Positions 1 through 8,330 of a stretch of DNA of 64,000 nucleotides are shown piece after piece; the stretch's first letter is position 1; the number at the start of each line of letters is the position of its first letter. The DNA is from Pseudomonas graminis (lineage in GTDB: Bacteria > Pseudomonadota > Gammaproteobacteria > Pseudomonadales > Pseudomonadaceae), in NCBI RefSeq assembly GCF_002093745.1, contig NZ_MTSB01000019.1, forward strand, positions 50,423 through 114,422. The letters are read 5' to 3'. Made by a program: the position numbers and the translations under genes. The notes under the pieces are model-generated. The model was given only the letters and a program-made list of their open reading frames with translations. It searched no databases and was not told the origin of the DNA.

Positions 1-1
1 A

Positions 2-160
2 CGGAACCAACGACGAGGGTCGGTATCTTGCGGACAGTATGACGATTACAACGAACTCGAAACTGAGGTGCTTCACATTGATTTGGCGGCAAGCCCAAAC
101 AATCCTTTAATGTGGCACTTTTGCCTATACCGCGTCGCGACCAAGGAAGGACTTACTTGA
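2..160 (+). CDS. 3' end of an unidentified gene cut by the window edge
   Basis: An open frame runs in from the left edge and stops at TGA 158-160. The visible 52 residues are acidic and end in VATKEGLT. I do not recognise the family. It is probably coding because the next gene's ribosome binding site (AAGGAAGGA, 143-151) and TTG start (157) lie inside its last codons, a stop/start overlap typical of coupled genes. Both genes would then form one operon whose first part lies outside the window. Confidence 0.5.
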   Translation, partial: RNQRRGSVSCGQYDDYNELETEVLHIDLAASPNNPLMWHFCLYRVATKEGLT

Positions 161-1557
161 ATCCTTATTTCACCTCAGAAAATGATCAAATTGAACTGCC
201 ACCTGTCCCAAGAGCGGGGTATGCCCGGATTGATGATGTAGAAATGAGCCGAAGCAGAGAGTACGCTCGAATTAGCTTCGATATGGTGGACGCAGACTGG
301 CTGGAAAGCTGCCTCACACCTGACCAGCGCTACACTGATGAGACCCAGATCGACTTTGAGAACATGCCACTCTTCCACTTGGAAGTCGTCTTGAAGCTTT
401 TCTCTTACCGATGGCAACGCTTATGGGGCACGGGCCATCAAGCCCGTGGCCTGGCGTCTGAAGATCCTCAATTTGATGATTGGTGGAACCGGTGCCCCCA
501 ATACTGGATAGACACCGCCTTTGAGCAATCGACGTGGTTCTTAGTAGAGCAGACAAAAAAATCGAAGGGGTATCGTGCGGATGTTTACCGCAACATGTCA
601 GATGAGACGAAATCCATAAATGTCGATATCCGCCGATTCTCTTCAAAAAAGCTTGATCAGATCTTCACCTTGCCAGGCACAGTAGTGAATAAGCTTGATC
701 CGGCTGAACAAGCGCTTCTGGGCAATGTCGCTTGTGATCGAGTAATCGTCTTTGACGTGGGTCAGGGTAACGCGAACGGAATGGTGAAAGACGGCAGTGA
801 TGCGCCAGAACTTTACTTTGATGTTGGAGCCGGTGTTAAGCGGAACAAGCCGACCCGCCCAGCCACGATCCATCTTCCTGCCCATAACGCTAAGGCCGTG
901 ATCCTTTCTCACTGGGATGGCGATCATTGGGCTGGCGCGAACATACCGGCCAACAGCGCATTGCTTTCAAAGACATGGATTGCACCCAACCAAATTGTAG
1001 GCCCAAGCCATGTAGCCTTTGCAAAAAGAATAGGAGCCAACAAGGGTAGACTTTTGTTGCTTGCCGGGATGCCGCAGCAGGTCCATACAACGCCTATACA
1101 AGGGGGACGAATTCTGCGGCTAACTCAGGGTACAGGCAATAACCGCAATGACGGCGGACTGGTCGCCAGCATCGAAACCACGCAACCAGCACACCAGCGC
1201 CGAAGTATCCTTCTGACCGGAGACTGCGATTATTGTCACTTTGGCCACCTCACTCCCGCGCCAGTCATAGGGCTTGTTGCGCCTCACCACGGCGCGACGT
1301 TAAACAGCGTGCATAGCGATTTACCTTCGCGCGCCAACGATCAATCATTACTTGCCTACTCTTTCGGCCCCAATAATGCTCATGGCAAGTTCCATGTCCG
1401 GCACCCGACTTCGGGAGGAGTCGCACTGCACAATGCCTGGCACCACGGAAGGTGGCGACCCAATCGCCCAGGATTCGGTAACCCAGGCCCTGATGTGGTA
1501 GCGACATCTGACCACACGCCCGGTGGTGCGAGAGGAGATGTTTATCTTGATTGGTAA
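157..1557 (+). CDS. Metallo-beta-lactamase-fold hydrolase, ComEC-like type
   Basis: The central region carries FDVGQGNANG followed by SHWDGDHWAG, the H-x-D-x-D-H metal-binding signature of MBL-fold hydrolases, and later TGDCDY and APHHGA, which supply the remaining metal ligands. DVGQG is typical of the MBL domain of ComEC-like proteins, but there are no membrane segments, so this is a soluble enzyme. About 200 N-terminal residues precede the MBL domain and resemble nothing I know. I chose TTG at 157 (466 residues) over the GTG at 112 because a strong AAGGAAGGA lies five bases upstream and the TTG overlaps the TGA of the preceding gene. The substrate is unknown. Its place in an ICE cargo zone, coupled to a partner, would suit a defence or conflict module, but that is inference. 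Confidence 0.75.
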   Translation: MNPYFTSENDQIELPPVPRAGYARIDDVEMSRSREYARISFDMVDADWLESCLTPDQRYTDETQIDFENMPLFHLEVVLKLFSYRWQRLWGTGHQARGLASEDPQFDDWWNRCPQYWIDTAFEQSTWFLVEQTKKSKGYRADVYRNMSDETKSINVDIRRFSSKKLDQIFTLPGTVVNKLDPAEQALLGNVACDRVIVFDVGQGNANGMVKDGSDAPELYFDVGAGVKRNKPTRPATIHLPAHNAKAVILSHWDGDHWAGANIPANSALLSKTWIAPNQIVGPSHVAFAKRIGANKGRLLLLAGMPQQVHTTPIQGGRILRLTQGTGNNRNDGGLVASIETTQPAHQRRSILLTGDCDYCHFGHLTPAPVIGLVAPHHGATLNSVHSDLPSRANDQSLLAYSFGPNNAHGKFHVRHPTSGGVALHNAWHHGRWRPNRPGFGNPGPDVVATSDHTPGGARGDVYLDW

Positions 1558-1574
1558 CTAGGTTTTTCCTGAAA

Positions 1575-1682
1575 AGTCGCTTTGGCTGGACTGGTGCCCT
1601 CTGGTTGCCAAGAGAGCCCTCATGACAGGCCGTTATGAAGTTTCATTTGAGCGTTGGGCGATCATTGAAACATTGTTACCCG
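1575..1682 (+). mobile_element. Remnant of an IS5-type insertion sequence (transposase start only)
   Basis: The ATG at 1622 begins MTGRYEVSFERWAIIETLLP, which closely resembles the first residues of IS5-family DDE transposases (pattern RYEL.DEQWALIEPLLP). The similarity stops at about 1682, where the frame runs directly into conjugation-gene sequence. About 45 bases before the ATG may be the element's end. Nothing of the catalytic DDE region remains, so the element cannot move on its own. It marks a deletion or transposition scar at the 5' edge of the broken conjugation gene. Confidence 0.6.
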
Positions 1683-2578
1683 CGAGCGCCTATAGCTTTC
1701 CTACAGCCTTCGGCGAGTCCTTAGACCGAGGACAGAAAGCGCTCACGACAGGCGCTCAGTCTGTCCGCGATGACATGGGTGGTCAGCAACAGGAGCGAAA
1801 GAAGGTACGACGTGCCTACACCCTGCCTCAAAACTCGACGTTGATGGGGTCGGTGGCCATGTCCGCGTTGATCGGCCGGGTTCCTGTTGATGGGACGGTT
1901 AATGACCCCTACCCGTTCAAGGTGCTGATCGGTCCGGACAACCTGACTGCCAATGGCATCGACCTTCCTGACGTAGCCGGTGCGGTGGCCAGCGGTACAG
2001 CGTCCGGCGACTGGACCCTCTCCTGCGTGCGGGGGCAGATCAAAAGTCTGACCTTCGTGTTTACCGACGGCACTGTCCGCACGTTGCCGGCACCGGTTCA
2101 GGGTGGCAATCAACAGAACAACAACCAGAACAACTCTGGAGACCAACAACCCATCCAGGGTGGTCTTGGCTGGATCAGTGATCCATATGGCATTCCCTGT
2201 ATTGCGGGCGAGCGACGCAGCAATGCGCAGCAGTACATCGGTTCACAAGCCCTCATCACCGCAGCAGGAGCTGGAGCAGCATCGTTGATCAAGACCGAGG
2301 GAAGCACCTCCTCATACGTCTCGAACGCTTCTGGGACGCTTGGTAGCACCGGTTTGTCTGGTAACGAAGCGATGGGGAAGATCCTGACCCAAGGTGTCAC
2401 GGATGTTTCGAGCTGGGTTAACAAACTCTACGGACAAGCGTTCGCGGCCATTTATGTACTGCCTGGTGCGCAAGTCTCACTGCACATCGATCAAGAGCTG
2501 GAAATTGACTACGAACTCAAAGGCCGCAAGGTCAAGTACGCCTCAGGAGCGAACCATGCCAATGCCAACCTGGATTGA
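1683..2578 (+). pseudogene. 5'-truncated ICE conjugation gene, VirB10/TraB-like (TIGR03752 family)
   Basis: The C-terminal part is characteristic of the TIGR03752 (PFL_4705) family of ICE proteins: GWISDPYGIPC, RRSNAQQYIGSQAL, SGNEAMGKIL and WVNKLYGQAFAAIYV, ending in a hydrophilic tail. Family members are usually about 450-500 residues with an N-terminal membrane anchor. Here about 300 residues remain, fused in frame to a transposase start, and the anchor is gone. The normal protein is a periplasm-spanning scaffold of the mating-pair apparatus. The 3' end is intact and overlaps the next gene by 23 bases, as in intact ICEs. A chimeric protein might still be made from ATG 1622, but it should not function in conjugation. 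Confidence 0.8.
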
Positions 2579-2840
2579 TCACTTGGGGTCAGCGCGCAGC
2601 GCGCTGTTGTATTGCGTTCTCACCGCGGGCTTGCTGGCTGGATGCTCGACAAACAAAGAGCAAATGCTGCCGCATGGTCAAAACACCATGATGGACGTCT
2701 GGAACCAAGGCACGACCGGTTCGGCGGGGAGCGCTAGTGGCCGGCAGTTGCTCGATGCGCGCTCGGAGTTGCGCCGTCCAATCGATGTACGCGCTACCCA
2801 GCCATTGCAGGACAGCGCGGCCTACACCCGTAGCATCTGA
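2556..2840 (+). pseudogene. Truncated conjugal transfer lipoprotein (TIGR03751 family)
   Basis: ATG 2556 follows a CAGGAGC ribosome binding site and overlaps the upstream gene. The product has a signal peptide with lipobox LLAGC and the family-typical segment MLPHGQNTMMDVW followed by GRQLLDARSELRRP. The reading frame stops at 2838-2840, just after AAYTRS, after 94 residues, whereas family members run to about 140. Sequence after about 2839 belongs to a VirB4 gene in another frame, so a deletion has joined the 5' half of this gene to the 3' part of the next one. The normal protein is a small outer-membrane lipoprotein of the ICE secretion channel. Confidence 0.75.
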
Positions 2841-4386
2841 CGACGAGGTGGCTCCGCTCAACAGCTACTTGCGTTGGCTTCCCGGGAACTTCGACGTCAA
2901 TCAAAAGCGAGCCATGGACTGGTACGTGCAGATGATGCTCGCCCAGCATATTGCAAACCTGTGCCCGGTGTGGGGTCGTTCCAGTGGTACTGGGCATCCT
3001 GGCATTACGCTATTCAACCGTGGTGGGGCTCCACTGACATTTGATCCATTCAACAAGCTGGATCGTCAGATGAATGCCCACATGTTTCTGTTCGGCCCCA
3101 CAGGGGCAGGTAAGTCCGCCACGTTGAATAACCTGCTCAACCAGCTCATTGCGGTTTACGCTCCCCGCCTGTTCATCGTCGAGGCGGGTAACAGTTTCGG
3201 CCTACTCGGGGATTTCGCGAAAAAGCTTGGGTTGACAGTCAACAGGATCAAGCTGGCCCCGAACTCGGGCGTTAGCCTGGCTCCGTTCGCCGACGCTATT
3301 CGCCTGGTAAACACCCCGAGCCAGGTCAAGACCTTGGACGCTGATGACCTAGAAAGCTCTGACGAGCACATGAATGCCAAGTCCGATCAAGACAATGATG
3401 AACGGGATGTTCTCGGCGAGATGGAAATCGTTGCTCGTTTGATGATCACCGGCGGTGAGGAAAAAGAGGAAGCTCGGCTGACCCGGGCGGACCGCAGCGT
3501 AATCCGACACTGCATCCTTGCAGCGGCCAGAATTTGCTCAGACGCTGACCGCACCGTCCTGACTGAAGATGTCCGCAATGCATTGCGCGCGGCCGGGGAA
3601 GACACCTCTATCCCAGAGGGCAGACGTAACCGCATGCTTGAAATGGCCGAAGCAATGGACATGTTCTGCATGGGTGCCGACGGAGCGATGTTCAACCGTA
3701 CTGGTACGCCTTGGCCTGAAGCAGATCTGACAATTGTCGACCTGGCCACCTACGCACGTGAGGGTTACAACGCCCAGCTCTCGATCGCTTACATCTCGCT
3801 GATCAACACCGTTAACAACATTGCGGAACGTGATCAGTATAAGGGCCGACCGCTGGTGAACGTGACAGACGAAGGCCACATCATCACCAAGAACCCCCTG
3901 CTCTCTCCATACATCATCAAGATCACCAAAATGTGGCGAAAGCTTGGGGCCTGGTTCTGGCTGGCTACGCAGAATATTGACGACTTGCCCCCAGCCGCTG
4001 CACCGATGCTGAACATGATCGAGTGGTGGATCTGTCTGAACATGCCGCCAGACGAAGTGGAAAAGATCTCTCGTTTCCGCGAGCTCACGCCTGCCCAGAA
4101 GAGCTTGATGCTGTCAGCCCGCAAAGAGAGCGGTAAATACACCGAAGGCGTGGTGCTTTCAAAATCAATGGAAGTCCTGTTTCGCGCCGTTCCGCCGAGC
4201 CTGTACCTGGCGTTGGCCATGACCGAGCCGGAGGAGAAAAAGCAACGTTACGACCTGATGCAATCCATGGGTGTCGACGAGTTGGGAGCTGCTCTGGAAG
4301 TAGCTGCAGATCTCGACCGCAAACGAGGTATTGAACCCCTGAAAATTACATTCCCAACACCCCATGCATTGGAGAACCTGGCATGA
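2839..4386 (+). pseudogene. 5'-truncated conjugative ATPase, VirB4/TraC-like (TIGR03744 family)
   Basis: The frame encodes the C-terminal ATPase half of the ICE VirB4 family: YLRWLPGNFDV, AQHIANLCPVWGR, Walker A GPTGAGKSATLNN, then LFIVEAGNSFGLLGDF and WFWLATQNIDDLP. Intact members are about 950 residues; only about 515 remain and the N-terminal domain is missing. The 5' edge is the deletion junction with the lipoprotein gene at about 2839, out of frame with it. An internal start (GTG 2848 or ATG 2914) could still give a fragment with a complete Walker A. VirB4 energises pilus assembly and DNA transfer, so this loss alone should abolish self-transfer. Confidence 0.85.
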
Positions 4387-4682
4387 GAGCCATGGATGCC
4401 TTGACTCAAAATCTGATCGACAGCCTGACTCAAATACTTAAAGACCCGCAGGAAGATTCCCTGCTGGCATTAAAGATCTGCGCGCCGGTACTGATCGAGC
4501 ACTTACAAGTCGTGAAACATGTGGCGGTTGATCGTCGAGAGATCCAATCCCAACTGCACAAAGCGCTGGACCAGTGGCTTGAGCATCACCCACAGCCTGA
4601 AAGCGCCCAGAAAGCTCTTCTGACGCTGCTGGATCAGGAGCTGCTGGCCAAACAGCTCCTCGACAAAGAGGCCTCCGCATGA
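4383..4682 (+). CDS. Small hypothetical protein of the ICE secretion operon
   Basis: This 99-residue, helix-rich, hydrophilic protein has no signal peptide or membrane segment. ATG 4383 overlaps the stop of the VirB4 remnant (ATGA), and its own stop overlaps the ATG of the Dsb-like gene, so it was part of a tightly coupled operon. A small gene between VirB4 and the thioredoxin-fold gene is common in this ICE family, but I know no function for it. It appears intact. Confidence 0.65.
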   Translation: MRAMDALTQNLIDSLTQILKDPQEDSLLALKICAPVLIEHLQVVKHVAVDRREIQSQLHKALDQWLEHHPQPESAQKALLTLLDQELLAKQLLDKEASA

Positions 4683-5371
4683 AGCGACCGACGCGAGCGC
4701 CCCGCCAGGTCCTCTACTGCATCGGAGCGGTAGCCTTGGCAATCTCGGCTTTTCTGCTGACAGAAATGAGACAGAACACGCTTGGCGTCACAGGTGGCCC
4801 CGTGGCGCCGGCAGCCGATCAGAAGAGACATAGTGGCGGATGGGTTTACGGGAGCCGTGGCGCCCGTTTCACCATCGTCGAATATGCAGATCTGGAATGC
4901 CCCTACTGCAAGGATTACTTCCCACACCTCAAAGCCTGGGTTGATCAGCATCCAGATGTGAATCTTCAGTGGCGCCATCTGCCCCTGCCGATGCATGAGC
5001 CTGCAGCCAGCTATGAAGCTCGGTGGGCCGAGTGCGCGGGGATCGAGAGAGGCAATGACGCCTTTTGGCTTGCAGTCGAGCTCATTTATCAGCGTACCCG
5101 GTCAAACGGTGCTGGAGCTGCTGGCAATCCCCAGATCCCGGGGCTTGAAGATCGACAGCACTTCATTGATAACTGCGCTGTGAGCAACCCGTCAGTGCAA
5201 CAGGCAGTCATTAGCCAGGCTCACCAGGCAAGCCAGGACGGCATCACTGCCACACCTACGCTAGTCATCAAGGACAAACAATCTGGCCGCTCGATCAAGC
5301 TGCAGGGAGCACCTGACGGTGACGTGCTTCTTTCTGCGATGGACTGGCTGATCAGCACGAGGGAAAAATGA
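4679..5371 (+). CDS. Periplasmic DsbA/DsbG-like thioredoxin-fold protein of the ICE
   Basis: A single N-terminal membrane segment (residues about 11-27, VLYCIGAVALAISAFLL) precedes a thioredoxin-fold domain. The active-site motif CPYC is at residues 74-77 within YADLECPYCKDYF, and a cis-proline loop (ITATPTLVIKD) comes later, as in DsbA/DsbG oxidoreductases. The protein would sit in the inner membrane facing the periplasm and make or isomerise disulfides in mating-apparatus proteins. It starts by ATGA overlap with the preceding gene. In intact ICEs of this type the next genes are TIGR03757 and TIGR03756; here those lie 12.5 kb away, so the operon has been interrupted just after this gene. Confidence 0.8.
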   Translation: MKRPTRAPRQVLYCIGAVALAISAFLLTEMRQNTLGVTGGPVAPAADQKRHSGGWVYGSRGARFTIVEYADLECPYCKDYFPHLKAWVDQHPDVNLQWRHLPLPMHEPAASYEARWAECAGIERGNDAFWLAVELIYQRTRSNGAGAAGNPQIPGLEDRQHFIDNCAVSNPSVQQAVISQAHQASQDGITATPTLVIKDKQSGRSIKLQGAPDGDVLLSAMDWLISTREK

Positions 5372-5514
5372 ATGAATCCAGCCTTTTCGCCAATTCCTCA
5401 CCGAGGTTGCCAAGGGTGGCATGTACGGCCCTGAACCATAGGAAATTCACGACTGCTCTGTACTCACGGGGCCTAGGCCAAATGCGGGGGAAGCTCGCCA
5501 CCCACGCATTTTAG
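5368..5514 (+). pseudogene. Short, probably frameshifted ORF at the left edge of the inserted block
   Basis: ATG 5368 overlaps the stop of the Dsb-like gene and opens a 48-codon frame starting MNESSLFANSSPRL. If one T were added in the AATTCC run near 5392, the frame would read FANFLTEVAKGGMYGPEP and then stop, which looks more protein-like, so a one-base deletion is possible. I do not recognise either version. It may be a remnant of the next conjugation gene or the first gene of the inserted DNA. Confidence 0.3.
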
Positions 5515-5532
5515 GCAGTCTTTTGTGAGATA

Positions 5533-5886
5533 TCAGAGCCCGTTAACGGCGTTTTGGAGCTTCCTTTGAGATTCACTTTGGTCGCCGGTTGAAAACAAAG
5601 TGTACGACAGCCAAGGGGTGCGTTTGCCCTCGCCTTTGTCCGTCACCAGTTCAAATTGGGCTGCGCACACAAAGTCGCCGTTTTTATCCTCGCCACCCGA
5701 CCCTGCGACCAGCCTAAGAATCCTCTCTTCACGCTTAGCCGCTGCGAGATCCGCATGACCCCTTATCATCTGAAAACACTTATCTCGGGGGGTAATCTCT
5801 GTCGCAGTTTCGGGCATGCTTGGAGGTGTATCTGCTTGAGCTGTACCGATAACAACAAGGGCTGCCACTGCAAAAAAACTTTTCAT
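5533..5886 (-). CDS. Small exported hypothetical protein
   Basis: Starting at ATG 5886, with AGGA upstream, the product begins MKSFFAVAALVVIGTAQA, a classical Sec signal peptide with a likely cleavage after AQA. The mature part is about 100 hydrophilic residues containing two cysteines (DKCFQM and DFVCAA), probably a periplasmic disulfide. I chose this start over upstream ones because it places the signal peptide at the very N-terminus. Function is unknown. Confidence 0.65.
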   Translation of the reverse strand: MKSFFAVAALVVIGTAQADTPPSMPETATEITPRDKCFQMIRGHADLAAAKREERILRLVAGSGGEDKNGDFVCAAQFELVTDKGEGKRTPWLSYTLFSTGDQSESQRKLQNAVNGL

Positions 5887-6001
5887 CTTACGTCCTAATT
5901 TTAAACGGTAGTCAACACCCAGGGGATCCATTGCGTACCCTGCCAGCTGCATCAGGATCGAACGATAGAACAGGGAGCGCAGGCTTTCTAACGCTCCGTT
6001 G

Positions 6002-6583
6002 CTACCCGTCGACACGTCCTGAGAAGCCTGACTCAGCGTTAAACTCGTAACCGATTGCCTGGAATAACTCGGCGGCTTTATTAGCGCTTACCGACTCTCG
6101 CTGTTCATCGTCTAGATCCGTGTAGAAATTTGCGCACCCGCCCTGAACATGAATGCTGTGGTAGGCGTATGCCTTGTCTCCCTTTCCTATCCACTGCATT
6201 ACCTTGCCTGCAATGTTCTCTGCGGGAATGCTTTCAATGCCGTAAGGATTGCCGCGCTTCATGTAGTCCTCGAAGTCCATACGGATCGGCAGCCTCAGCC
6301 CTTCTAGGCGATGTTCCAGATCAAGAATCACGTAGAAACTGACAAACTCAACGCGCACCCCTCGCAGATCGGTTTCAAGAATTTTGTTTAAAATGATATT
6401 ACGGCCATCTTCCGTGTTGTAGAGGCTGGTGCCCATCGCAGGATAGCCCTCACGGTTAGTCTGAATAACTACAATTTCGGCCCGAGCAATGCCGTGACTG
6501 GGGTCTATCCTGATACCGTACCGGGCTACACACGGCTGTCGATCGTTACCAGGAAAGAATATCTCTTTGATCATTTGTTTCAT
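6002..6583 (-). CDS. Hypothetical cytoplasmic protein
   Basis: The frame encodes up to 193 residues with mixed alpha/beta character and no signal peptide or membrane segment. I see no motif I can assign. The start may be ATG 6574 (MIKEIFFPG) rather than 6583, since the AGGTAGGA upstream is too close to the first ATG. It lies on the same strand as the exported protein downstream and may be cotranscribed with it. Confidence 0.55.
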   Translation of the reverse strand: MKQMIKEIFFPGNDRQPCVARYGIRIDPSHGIARAEIVVIQTNREGYPAMGTSLYNTEDGRNIILNKILETDLRGVRVEFVSFYVILDLEHRLEGLRLPIRMDFEDYMKRGNPYGIESIPAENIAGKVMQWIGKGDKAYAYHSIHVQGGCANFYTDLDDEQRESVSANKAAELFQAIGYEFNAESGFSGRVDG

Positions 6584-6923
6584 TCCTACCTATGGCATGC
6601 GCGAAAAACGCGCTTTTAATGACGACCCGCCTCTAGCCCAGAGGCATGAGACGCAGTGCAGAAAGGCCTAAGCTCTAGCCACTTACCGCAGACCATCCAA
6701 CTTTAAACGGCCTGCGTCGGATTCTACCTGATGCGCATCGTGAGCTCCTGCTGCCGCTGCCCCACTCGATGACGGGTCTTGGGCATTTTCCGCGACTCGA
6801 GTAGTGATTGCCGAGGCGTAGCCCAAGGCGCGTTAGCTACATCTCCTACAGATTCACGTTTTCAGCGGCGATCCACGACCGAACTCTCCACACCGCACAA
6901 TGCCGCGAAGTAACCGCTGCAAA
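6584..6923. other. Gene-free stretch with one small hairpin
   Basis: About 340 bases hold no convincing ORF on either strand. A short hairpin, GCGCG-AAAAA-CGCGC followed by TTTT at about 6600-6617, might act as a weak terminator. I see nothing else I can name. Confidence 0.4.
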
Positions 6924-6941
6924 ATAGGCAATCCTGCCTAT
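6924..6941. promoter_or_regulatory. Third, degenerate copy of the TAGGCA palindrome
   Basis: ATAGGCA and TGCCTAT arms are separated by four bases (ATCC). The arms match those of the twin operators at 7776-7821. It lies at the very 3' end of the 62-residue membrane gene rather than in an obvious promoter, so it may be a lower-affinity or accessory site for the same regulator. Confidence 0.45.
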
Positions 6942-7129
6942 CAAGCCTGAGCCACTTCACGACGCCATTCAAAGACTTCAACAGCCAGGCCTGCGACCAT
7001 TAAAGCCAATGACAATGCGAGAGCAACAAGCCCAGCCTTGCTGAACGCCAGGTCCGAATCGCTCTGGCCAGCTTCAAACAGGCATATAGCGACGACAACT
7101 GCCAACAACTGTGCAACTACGAGTTTCAT
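6941..7129 (-). CDS. Small membrane protein
   Basis: The 62-residue product has two hydrophobic segments: residues about 3-18 (LVVAQLLAVVVAICLF) and about 31-50 (AGLVALALSLALMVAGLAVE), followed by a basic C-terminus. It is plausibly a two-helix inner-membrane protein. It follows the frameshifted gene at 7208-7503 on the same strand, with a hairpin between them (CCCAGCC and GGCTTGGG arms, about 7178-7207). Function is unknown. Confidence 0.5.
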   Translation of the reverse strand: MKLVVAQLLAVVVAICLFEAGQSDSDLAFSKAGLVALALSLALMVAGLAVEVFEWRREVAQA

Positions 7130-7207
7130 ACGACGTTCCTTGTGTCTTTTCTATGCAAATGTGGTGTTTTTCTACTGACCCAGCCCCGCACGAAGCGAGG
7201 CTTGGGG

Positions 7208-7503
7208 TTACACGATTTCATATTCCGCGTCAGGGTCAACCGCGACCCACGCTTTTGCACCGTTGTAGTCGTCGCCGCCCTCATCCAAGCAACGCCCACA
7301 TTTTTGTGGTTGCCAAGGTAGTGCAGACACGCGAGTTCGAACGCGTCACCCTCTGCCGCGCCTAGCCCGTCATTCAAAGCATGCCGGTATTCGGAAAGCA
7401 TGACCTCGGCCTTCGCCTGGGTATCACTCAAAGGGCTTTTGCCTTTGCCGCTGGATCGCGACTCCGCACCAATGACGAACGTACCTACAGGTGTTGTTTT
7501 CAT
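7208..7503 (-). pseudogene. Small ICE-type gene with a one-base frameshift
   Basis: ATG 7503 is preceded by GAAGGAAA. The frame reads MKTTPVGTFVIGAESR and on to ACLHYLGNHK, then turns improbable (WMRAATTTTVQ). Adding one A in the A-run at about 7304-7309 restores a convincing end: KCGRCLDEGGDDYNGAKAW, then VAVDPDAEYEIV and a TAA at 7208-7210. The restored protein of about 97 residues would have a CxxC and nearby Cys/His that could bind zinc. Either the gene is recently inactivated or the homopolymer is a sequencing error. Left as it is, the frame would run on to 7126. Confidence 0.55.
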
Positions 7504-7509
7504 CGTCGA

Positions 7510-7548
7510 TTTTCCTTCAACTTTCGGCACGTCGCGTCAAGGCGCGTT
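7510..7548. repeat. Intergenic repeat, copy 1
   Basis: The sequence TTTTCCTTCAACTTTCGGCA and the bases after it recur with two single-base gaps at 14861-14896. It spans the last codons of the HTH gene and the leader of the next gene, and includes a GC-rich hairpin-like core (GTCGCGTCAAGGCGCG). Confidence 0.45.
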
Positions 7549-7753
7549 GCATGTACTCAATGGCCTTTTCCAGATTCGCAACCGCATAATCAGGACACGG
7601 TGTTGAGCTTGGCTTTTCGGGATCGTTGAGCCATGAGCGAACGGTTCGCACCGAGCAGGGCCGTGCTGTAACCGCTGCAATAAGTTCAGCGCTTTTGGCC
7701 TGGGTAATGCTGTAGGTATCCAGCAGCTGCCGATAGCGTGTGCGATTGTCCAC
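7517..7753 (-). CDS. Small helix-turn-helix regulator, probably self-regulating
   Basis: The 78-residue protein contains ITQAKSAELIAAVT and SVRTVRSWLND, which fits a Cro/CI-type helix-turn-helix with the recognition helix in the second segment. The promoter region just upstream holds two perfect palindromes with TAGGCAA-CA-TTGCCTA cores, 26 bases centre to centre, or close to two and a half helical turns. This is what one expects for a small repressor controlling its own transcription. Proteins of this size and type are common in ICE accessory regions. Specific DNA binding is inferred, not shown. Confidence 0.65.
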   Translation of the reverse strand: MDNRTRYRQLLDTYSITQAKSAELIAAVTARPCSVRTVRSWLNDPEKPSSTPCPDYAVANLEKAIEYMQRALTRRAES

Positions 7754-7775
7754 GCATCCCTCGCTTAATTTGTAA

Positions 7776-7821
7776 TAGGCAACATTGCCTAATCAAGATA
7801 ATAGGCAACATTGCCTATTAT
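7776..7821. promoter_or_regulatory. Twin palindromic operators upstream of the HTH gene
   Basis: Site 1 is TAGGCAA-CA-TTGCCTA at 7776-7791. Site 2 is an extended palindrome with arms ATAATAGGCAA and TTGCCTATTAT around the same CA centre at 7798-7821. Both lie 23-68 bases before the start codon at 7753 and overlap the likely promoter elements, suggesting repression by the adjacent HTH protein. A degenerate third copy is at 6924-6941. Confidence 0.7.
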
Positions 7822-8135
7822 GTCTACTGGCGTATCCCGAGTTTTTAAGGCTAGGGATAGATAATGCAGCTGACGGCTTCCTCCACCTATAAGGTGCAGT
7901 GTTAACACCGAGCGCAAATGTACCGCACGTCACATATTTGGCCTCGCTAGCTATTTCGCCATTGGCTGTTCCCAAAGGATTTGATACCTATATTGAGGGG
8001 TCAACGATGGATAAAACCTACGATATGAGCCTTTTCAGCCAACGCGGTTGGGCCGTTTCTCCTATGTGACGGCTTAGCCGCACAACTCGCTTCCTGCTTC
8101 CAGAGCAGGCGTAATTTGATCTTGGAGTACACGAC
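7822..8135. other. Gene-free leader region between divergent genes
   Basis: About 310 bases between the operator pair and the small gene at 8136. The region should hold the rightward promoter for that gene. I see no convincing ORF, and the short inverted repeats present are not distinctive. Confidence 0.4.
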
Positions 8136-8312
8136 ATGACTGCACCTTTTAATTTCTATGCCCCCTACCAAATGCCAGACGGCACTTGGATCTTTGGAGC
8201 AGCAGCAGCCAACAGGCGTGTGGCAGATGCAGGTGGTCACAACGCCCTGGCCATCAATCTTGTGCAGATTGGCTTTCAACAGGCGGTAGCTCTCCACAAG
8301 GCCAAACGCTAA
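8136..8312 (+). CDS. Small hypothetical protein, 58 residues
   Basis: The ATG is preceded by CTTGGAGTA and the frame ends at TAA 8310-8312, closely followed by a strong terminator, so this is a self-contained transcription unit. The product starts MTAPFNFYAPYQMPDGTWIF, continues with an alanine-rich helix, and ends in basic residues. There is no membrane segment or known motif. Divergent transcription from the HTH gene suggests it may share its operators. Confidence 0.55.
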   Translation: MTAPFNFYAPYQMPDGTWIFGAAAANRRVADAGGHNALAINLVQIGFQQAVALHKAKR

Positions 8313-8330
8313 TTAAGACGGAAAAGAAGA

